From Hygrophila difformis (taxonomy: Eukaryota > Streptophyta > Magnoliopsida > Lamiales > Acanthaceae), in NCBI GenBank assembly GCA_030278955.1, contig JAOANR010000014.1:23934068-23998067 (forward strand): a DNA stretch of 64,000 bases, read 5' to 3'. The number at the start of each line of letters is the position of its first letter. Within the stretch, counting starts at the first letter, position 1. The position numbers and the translations under genes were made by a program. A model generated the notes under the pieces. The model was not told the DNA's origin. It saw only the letters and a list, made by a program, of their open reading frames with translations, and made no database searches. This document shows positions 57,763 through 64,000 of this stretch, one piece after another.

Positions 57763-60700
57763 TGTAATACCCGGGATTTTTATCGGCATTCAAGGACTCA
57801 AATTCATCCGATCAAGGTTGAAATATTTTCGTGAAGAAGGAATTAATTTATCACAATAAATTATTGCTCAGAAATGAAGCGCCGATAGAATCAAAAATTC
57901 AAAATGGAATAAAAGAGGGAAAGGAAGCCCGAAGAAATTCCATGAATCGAGTTAAAAGAATCGAAATTAAATTCAAGAGAGAAAGAATTTTTAATTCCAA
58001 GAACCCGTGAAGTCGGAAATAATTTAATTAGATAAATTATTGCACGGGAGCCAAAAGACGACGATTGGAAACCGACCAATCCGAAACGACGGACTTAAGA
58101 TTTCAAACATGAAATCAAGTTAAGTCGAAATAGATTTAAGATAGGAATTTATAATCCGAGAACGACCCGAAAAGTCGAACCAAGAGCGCGAAGGATAGAA
58201 ACCCGATCGAGAAGAGGAAGAAAAGAACCGGCGGACCACACGAACCGCCCGAACCGGCCGGTTCGGGCGGCGCGCACTCCGCGCGTGCCCGCGCGGCCAC
58301 CGCGCGACAGGAGCGAGTCGCGCCCGAGGGGAGATCGCGCGCACCCCGCGCGCGCAAAGACTTATGTGCGCGCCACCAGCGCGCCAGAGGTGCAGAAGGT
58401 GTAATCTTTCCTTCCATGGTGATTTTCTTGCCTAATTTACATCTCCCTCCGAGGGGAAACAAAATCCCAGCCTTGAGGGAGACTTAGGGGCGGCCGGGGG
58501 CGCCCCAAACCCTAAATTTTTTTTTAGAAAACCACTCCCTACACTCCCTCAACTTCCTCTCCAAGTTCAAACCTCCTTCGACTCCACTTCTCGGCGAGCT
58601 TTCCGGCGACGACGGGACAACCGGGACAAGCCCTGACTTCTAGACTCTTGGTAAGCCATAGAATACTGTTTTAGTTCGTCCATACGCTTAGAAACTCAAA
58701 ATCTAACCCGTTTTCTTTGCCACGATTTCACGCCGGAAAACGAACGAAAAGCGATCGGAAGGATTGGCCGCTCGTCGCGACCCTAGGACGTTCGGAAACC
58801 TGTTACAGCGACCCTAATCTCCAAATCTGTAAGTTAACACCTTACTCACAAATTTTTGCGGTTGTTTGTTGTTTAAATCTCGAGATATAGGCTTGTAACA
58901 AAAATCGGTTTTCAAAAACCCTATTTTCGTCCAATTTTAAAGACTCGCCAAAAACTCGACCTTCGGGAATTCAAACCGAAAACTTTTCAACATAAAAGTT
59001 GTTCCTAACACCTTTATCTAACTTGTGTCCAAATTTCAGCCATTGACATTAAGTTTTGCTATCCCAATTTTCGCCATGAACTTTCTGTTTCAAACCGAAC
59101 GATTCAAATCTGTGACAGATTCCTTCATTCAACTTGATGCATGTTTTTCACCCATTTTTCGAACGATTTAACTTTGCATTTCTAAACAAAAGTTGTAGAT
59201 AATTGTGTCTAGATTATGCCTACAAAATTTCACGAATTTTGGTGTTCATTTGATATGTCAATCGGCCAAGTTTTTAGAACTGTTTTGAATTCGTTTTAAG
59301 GGCCATGAGTATGCAGTGAGTTGCGCACGATTTTTGAGTACCAAGAATTCATTATTTCCAAAAACTTAAAACATGAAAGTTGTTCCTTAATGTGTCGTGT
59401 AGTTACTGTAAAAATTTCACATCGATTGGTTTTGAAATGAATTTTTAATCGGCGTTACACGAACCTGTGACGACAACAGTTTTTAAGACGTAAATTATTC
59501 TTTGCAATAAACTCAAATTTTAACTCACTTCGGAACCTTATTTCCAAAAACTTAAAACATGAAAGTTGTTCGTGTGTGTGTTTTTGAATTACTGGCCAAG
59601 TTTCAGAATTTTTGGAGGAAAAACGAATTTTAAATTAAGAAAGGCGTGAACTGCCTCGAATAGGATTTTTCGAACTTGAGAAAACTCGAACTATGAAAAC
59701 GCGATATCGATCCTTTGATAACTTTGAAATACGAACTTTCGAAAAATCCCGTTCACTAGGCTGAGCCGATCTTCATACTATCATTATCTTTGAGACTGCC
59801 TCGTTAGTGGTCTCCTTACTATCTGAGATTGCCTCGTTAGTGATCTCGCGCGCTGTATTTGTGGATCGCCTCGTTAGTGGTCCTACTATCTTTTTGGATC
59901 GCCTCGTTAGTGGTCCTACGATTATTGAGACTGCCTCGTTAGTGGTCTCCTTTATATGCCAAAACGGCAGTTGTGCACATGGCCTGCCAAATCGGCAGTG
60001 GGAAATACACGGCCTGCCCGAGTGGTAGTGAAACCGTTTGAAAGGCCTGTCAAACGACAGTTGATATACATGCCTGTCAAATTGACGGTAGATACACATG
60101 GCTAGCCAAAACGGCAGTCAATACTGATATGGCTGCGGCCGCCGGTTCACCGGCTAACTGATTATGTTTTTTGAGACTGCCTCGTTAGTGGTCTCCCATT
60201 GTTTTGGACTGCCTCGTTAGTGGTCCTATGTTGAGATTGCCTCGTTAGTGATCTCCCGGTATGGTGTCCTCTTCTTAGTTTACGGGATACAAATATAAAA
60301 GATTAGTGTGCGTATTTAAGTATGATGGAATTTATTTATCACGCTTTCGATTATGTTTCTAAATTACGTCTTAAATTATGTTATTAAATTACGCTTTTAA
60401 ATTAAGTCCTTTAATCATGTTTTCCGCTGCAGATAAAATACGTGTTTTTAAATTTATGCATGGAAAGTGAAATCTTTGGTTTAAACACATGTGACACCTT
60501 AAATTGTCTGTTAGGGATTAACTTACTCAGTATTTTATATACTGATAAAACCCGTTGTTCATTTTTTTCTTTTACAGAGTATGAAGACATGGCATGATCA
60601 TATGCACGCATTCGGGGCTCGGGATTTTTGAATACTATACACGTTGCATTCTAGTCTAGACTTTAGATATTACTTTGTATTGGCCATGTCGGCCTATGGT

Positions 60701-60897
60701 TATTTTTCCGCTGCAATTTAATCATCGCTCATGAATTTACAACATTATCTTAAGTTAAGTATTTTCCGGACTTGTTTTAAATTATTTTCGAAAACCCATA
60801 GCCTTGCATCTCTTTAGCAAGCTCGAAGAAGTCGTGTCTTGCTAGGGAGGTGCGGCGGTGGCACCCCGGCCTGGGTTATCAAATCCGGGGTGTTACA
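57763..60897 (+). repeat. 5' LTR of element C
   Basis: 3135 bp, TGTAATACCC to GGTGTTACA. It contains a very GC-rich segment (58250-58370), a donor-like CTGTAAGTTAAC (GT at 58829), repeated AAAACATGAAAGTTGTTC motifs (58980, 59180, 59365, 59550), hairpin arrays (59792-60260), and an acceptor-like TTTTACAG ending 60577. Open frames in it are by-products. Confidence 0.9.
59792..60260. repeat. Short hairpin arrays in the LTR of element C
   Basis: Two kinds. Type 1 is a common loop TGCCTCGTTAGTG between paired arms: GAGAC/GTCTC (59792-59796, 59810-59814), GAGAT/ATCTC (59825-59829, 59843-59847), and GGAC/GTCC near 60206. Type 2, at about 59958-60115, is CTGCCAAATCGGCAG, CTGTCAAACGACAG and variants. 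Arms change together in type 1. Confidence 0.8.
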
Positions 60898-60900
60898 GAG

Positions 60901-60913
60901 TGGTATCAGAGCC
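60901..60913 (+). promoter_or_regulatory. Primer-binding site of element C
   Basis: TGGTATCAGAGCC three bases after the LTR, matching the initiator-Met-type site of plant LTR elements. Confidence 0.88.
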
Positions 60914-61400
60914 CGGAAATATTTTTAAATTATTATTATTATTATTTTTGGCCAATATAGAGGCCCAAGGATTTTCTTTTAAATATTAAATATTATTTTT
61001 AAATTTTTTTAGTACCGTTATTATTACTTTTAAATTTTAAGTTTTATTTCCATGGAACAAATTTATTTTAAACCCATGGAAAATATTTACATATGCATAG
61101 AAATTTTTCGAACAAGTTTCTAAAGTCACGAAAATATTTTTCGGGGTTGGGGTAGCATTGTATAAAGCACACATGCATTCGCATACATACGCACTTGGAC
61201 ATTGTGCTAACTCTTATATGTGTTAAGTGACATTCCATTTTAAAACTTGACATAACATCAACTTAGAAGCGAACTAGATACTAAACTTGCCTTACTCTTA
61301 GATCTCAATCATCTTTGCTTAGCTTGCCCATATCAAATCTCGGCCTTTGGCATTCCTATCCTCGTGCCAAAAATTCTTTTGTCAAGAAAAAAAAAAAAAA

Positions 61401-61436
<36 letters not shown>

Positions 61437-61797
61437 AAGTTTTAACTATTAGGAATATTCCTAATGCCCCAAATATCTTGTTGCGGGCTCCAGCGATTGA
61501 ATCAAATATTAAAATACAAGTATTTATATGCTTTTAAAATATCAAAGCAACCAAACCAATTTGTAAAACCTGGTTTTCATTAAACCCAAATTTTATTTAC
61601 AAAAAAAAAAAATATAATAATATAATAATTATAATAATAATAAAATTCTAGAATCTAAACACCGCATATTTTATAAATAACTTGAAACGCTACATTATAA
61701 TGCACCCTAAACAACTCCTACTAACACCATTTAATTTAAGTATTTCCGCAAAACTATTAAATCATTAGAAATTTAATCCCTTGTGCGTTGTGATAGA
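60914..61797 (+). other. Leader of element C
   Basis: AT-rich untranslated leader with a nearly pure A tract of about 48 bases (61387-61434) and further A/T runs. No gene seen. Confidence 0.6.
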
Positions 61798-62391
61798 ATG
61801 GCACCAAGAGGAAGACCTAGCAATCCACCCATCCCACCCAACACCAACGAAGAGCCACGACAACCCAACGTACCAGTACAAGACGTGAGTGCACCCAATC
61901 AAGGGGGACAAGTGGCCTCCATACCCAAGGACTTAAGTGACCGCTTGAGAACTATAGAAGAAACTTTAGTTGCCAAGGGAAATGCATTAATCAACCAAGG
62001 GAATGGCAAGAGGAAACGGGACCACAGAACCGATAATTACTCAGGGAGGAACCATACTCGGGGAGGCCCGAATAAACCACCTAAAGGCAATAATGGGAGA
62101 AACGACGGGATAGTCTTCAACCATGGTGACTATGCGCCACCATGTTCAAAGTGCGGAAAACCACATTATGCGAGAGGATGCCCTCAGCCGGGAGCATGCT
62201 TCCGATGTGGTCGACATGGTCACCGGCTGCGTGACTGCCGGACACGCATAGAGAACATCAACAAGAGAGAGGATGTGACCACTCGACCCAAACAACCACA
62301 GAACCCGGACGATCGAAATGGCAAAAACAAAGGGCATCGATCCCCTCATAAACAAGACCAAAACCCGAACCTTCTGGAGAATAATGAATAG
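61798..62391 (+). CDS. Gag-like nucleocapsid protein of element C (two zinc knuckles)
   Basis: ATG at 61798 (MAPRGRPSNPPIPP), 197 residues. The N-terminal half is Pro-, Asn- and Gln-rich with a short helix-prone stretch (LSDRLRTIEETLVAKG, about residues 45-60). The C-terminal half is basic and carries CSKCGKPHYARGC (CX2CX3HX4C) and CFRCGRHGHRLRDC (the classical CX2CX4HX4C knuckle). The capsid domain expected in full-length gypsy gag is absent, so this looks like a reduced nucleocapsid, probably binding element RNA. No pol follows: the stop is 270 bp from the 3' LTR. The frame is intact in a recent insertion, which suggests it is retained for a reason. It could also be a deletion derivative of a normal gag. 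Confidence 0.75.
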   Translation: MAPRGRPSNPPIPPNTNEEPRQPNVPVQDVSAPNQGGQVASIPKDLSDRLRTIEETLVAKGNALINQGNGKRKRDHRTDNYSGRNHTRGGPNKPPKGNNGRNDGIVFNHGDYAPPCSKCGKPHYARGCPQPGACFRCGRHGHRLRDCRTRIENINKREDVTTRPKQPQNPDDRNGKNKGHRSPHKQDQNPNLLENNE

Positions 62392-62664
62392 GCAGTTATG
62401 GGGACATAACTGTATTCTTAAGGGGGGGAGGATGTAACACCCGAGAAAAATAAATTCAATTATTTTGAACTACGTAATGACTTGATCCCTTCACAGGGTA
62501 CGTAGGCAACTTGGAAATTTCAATTCTGGGTTCAGTCAAACAAATCAAACAACAAACAATCAACAATCAAACAATAATTCAATAACACAATGTCACAAAA
62601 TAATAAAATAATAAAAGCCGAAACACAACTTCGAGGACGAAGTTGATTCTTAAGGGGGGTAGAC
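62392..62664 (+). promoter_or_regulatory. 3' internal end of element C with two polypurine/LTR-start sequences
   Basis: AAGGGGGGGAGGA then TGTAACACCC at 62420-62442, and again AAGGGGGGTAGAC then TGTAATACCC at 62652-62674, the latter being the actual LTR border. Just before the second is AACTTCGAGGACGAAGTT, a short hairpin. The tandem array has the same pair and hairpin (AACTTCGTCATCGAAGTT at about 12136-12153). Confidence 0.7.
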
Positions 62665-64000
62665 TGTAATACCCGGGATTTTTATCGGCATTCAAGGACT
62701 CAAATTCATCCGATCAAGGTTGAAATATTTTCGTGAAGAAGGAATTAATTTATCACAATAAATTATTGCTCAGAAATGAAGCGCCGATAGAATCAAAAAT
62801 TCAAAATGGAATAAAAGAGGGAAAGGAAGCCCGAAGAAATTCCATGAATCGGGTTAAAAGAATCGGAATTAAATTCAAGAGAGAAAGAATTTTTAATTCC
62901 AAGAACCCGTGAAGTCGGAAATAATTTAATTAGATAAATTATTGCACGGGAGCCAAAAGACGACGATTGGAAACCGACCAATCCGAAACGACGGACTTAA
63001 GATTTCAAACATGAAATCAAGTTAAGTCGAAATAGATTTAAGATAGGAATTTATAATCCGAGAATGACCCGAAAAGTCGAACCAAGAGCGCGAAGGATAG
63101 AAACCCGATCGAGAAGAGGAAGAAAAGAACCGGCGGACCACACGAACCGCCCGAACCGGCCGGTTCGGGCGGCGCGCACTCCGCGCGTGCCTGCGCGGCC
63201 ACCGCGCGACAGGAGCGAGTCGCGCCCGAGGGGAGATCGCGCGCACCCCGCGCGCGCAAAGACTTATGTGCGCGCCACCAGCGCGCCAGAGGTGCAGAAG
63301 GTGTAATCTTTCCTTCCATGGTGATTTTCTTGCCTAATTTACATCTCCCTCCGAGGGGAAACAAAATCCCAGCCTTGAGGGAGACTTAGGGGCGGCCGGG
63401 GGCGCCCCAAACCCTAAATTTTTTTTTTAGAAAACCACTCCCTACACTCCCTCAACTTCCTCTCCAAGTTCAAACCTCCTTCGACTCCACTTCCCGGCGA
63501 GCTTTCCGGCGACGACGGGACAACCGGGACAAGCCCTGACTTCTAGACTCTTGGTAAGCCATAGAATACTGTTTTAGTTCGTCCATACGCTTAGAAACTC
63601 AAAATCTAACCCGTTTTCTTTGCCACGATTTCACGCCGGAAAACGAACGAAAAGCGATCGGAAGGATTGGCCGCTCGTCGCGACCCTAGGACGTTCGGAA
63701 ACCTGTTACAGCGACCCTAATCTCCAAATCTGTAAGTTAACACCTTACTCACAAATTTTTGCGGTTGTTTGTTGTTTAAATCTCGAGATATAGGCTTGTA
63801 ACAAAAATCGGTTTTCAAAAACCCTATTTTCGTCCAATTTTAAAGACTCGCCAAAAACTCGACCTTCGGGAATTCAAACCGAAAACTTTTCAACATAAAA
63901 GTTGTTCCTAACACCTTTATCTAACTTGTGTCCAAATTTCAGCCATTGACATTAAGTTTTGCTATCCCAATTTTCGCCATGAACTTTCTGTTTCAAACCG
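62665..64000 (+). repeat. 3' LTR of element C, partial
   Basis: The first 1336 bp of the LTR, matching 57763-59098 with few differences, for example GGGTTAAAAGAATCGG for GAGTTAAAAGAATCGA. It is cut by the window end. Confidence 0.92.

Larger units (their letters stand above)
57763..64000 (+). mobile_element. Element C: gag-only gypsy-like LTR retrotransposon (right LTR cut by window end)
   Basis: 5' LTR 57763-60897, primer site 60901, gag-like ORF 61798-62391, polypurine tract near 62652-62664, and 3' LTR from 62665. There is no protease, RT or integrase, so it must be mobilised in trans. The visible parts of the two LTRs are nearly identical (a handful of differences over 1.3 kb), so the insertion is recent. 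It lies in F-box exon 2 of A. The left flank is GAGGA; the right copy is outside the window. Confidence 0.88.

Noticed and set aside
58120..58462. Arg/Ala-rich minus-strand frames in element C's LTRs (also 63022-63364)
   Set aside because: Caused by the very GC-rich LTR segment, where stops are rare. They have no start context or similarity.

Overview
The window is plant nuclear DNA, almost certainly from a eudicot, and consists almost entirely of transposable elements nested in one another. The evidence is spliced gene fragments, CACTA, LINE, hAT-like, SINE-like, Copia and Ty3/gypsy elements, AT-rich intergenic DNA, and primer-binding sites matching plant tRNAs. I see no CRISPR array, operon, rRNA gene or convincing tRNA gene. 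The only host-type gene is a destroyed short-chain dehydrogenase/reductase (SDR). All coordinates were read by eye; no alignment or database search was run.

Left part (1-9.3 kb). The 3' half of a decayed CACTA transposon (1-4392) holds a TNP2-like remnant (DUF4218/DUF4216) and a second PF03004-type gene, then ACCGACCG-rich subterminal repeats and a CACTA-type end. A 3' LINE remnant (about 5040-6219, +) and an internally rearranged LINE (about 6305-8130, -) follow. An SDR pseudogene then begins at 8333 and is split by a small hAT-like element (8400-9315).

Middle (9.7-26.6 kb). At 9678 the SDR is interrupted inside its YxxxK catalytic motif by a tandem LTR array. The array has four LTRs of about 2.44-2.47 kb and three coding-free internal regions of about 0.95 kb, all on the minus strand and flanked by one 5-bp target duplication, GCGTC. 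Two of the LTRs are chimeras of the two outer LTRs, which indicates unequal recombination. The SDR resumes at 22371. A SINE-like element, a Copia remnant and a truncated related LTR (24338 to about 26585) follow.

Right part (26.6-64 kb). An older Athila-like gypsy element (A: LTR remnant ending 29184, gag from 29340, pol 50932-54803, accessory gene from 56045) is split between gag and pol by a younger Athila-like element (B: 31488-50926, with 4.48-kb LTRs). B has broken gag, intact pol, and a two-exon accessory gene at 42947-44764. In both A and B the slot between pol and the 3' LTR, where other Athila elements may carry an env-like ORF, holds a spliced F-box-like gene with its own TATA box. 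Upstream of each TATA box lies an array of nested palindromes. The same kind of array lies before the LTR TATA box of B. The palindrome sequence differs completely between A and B, while the nested architecture is the same and the outer arms co-vary.

Finally, A's F-box exon 2 is cut at 57763 by a gag-only gypsy-like element (C) with 3.1-kb LTRs. Its second LTR runs off the window. LTRs of C, of the tandem array and of the truncated element share a candidate intron and a repeated motif spaced by about 190 bp. Two of them clearly also carry arrays of short hairpins.
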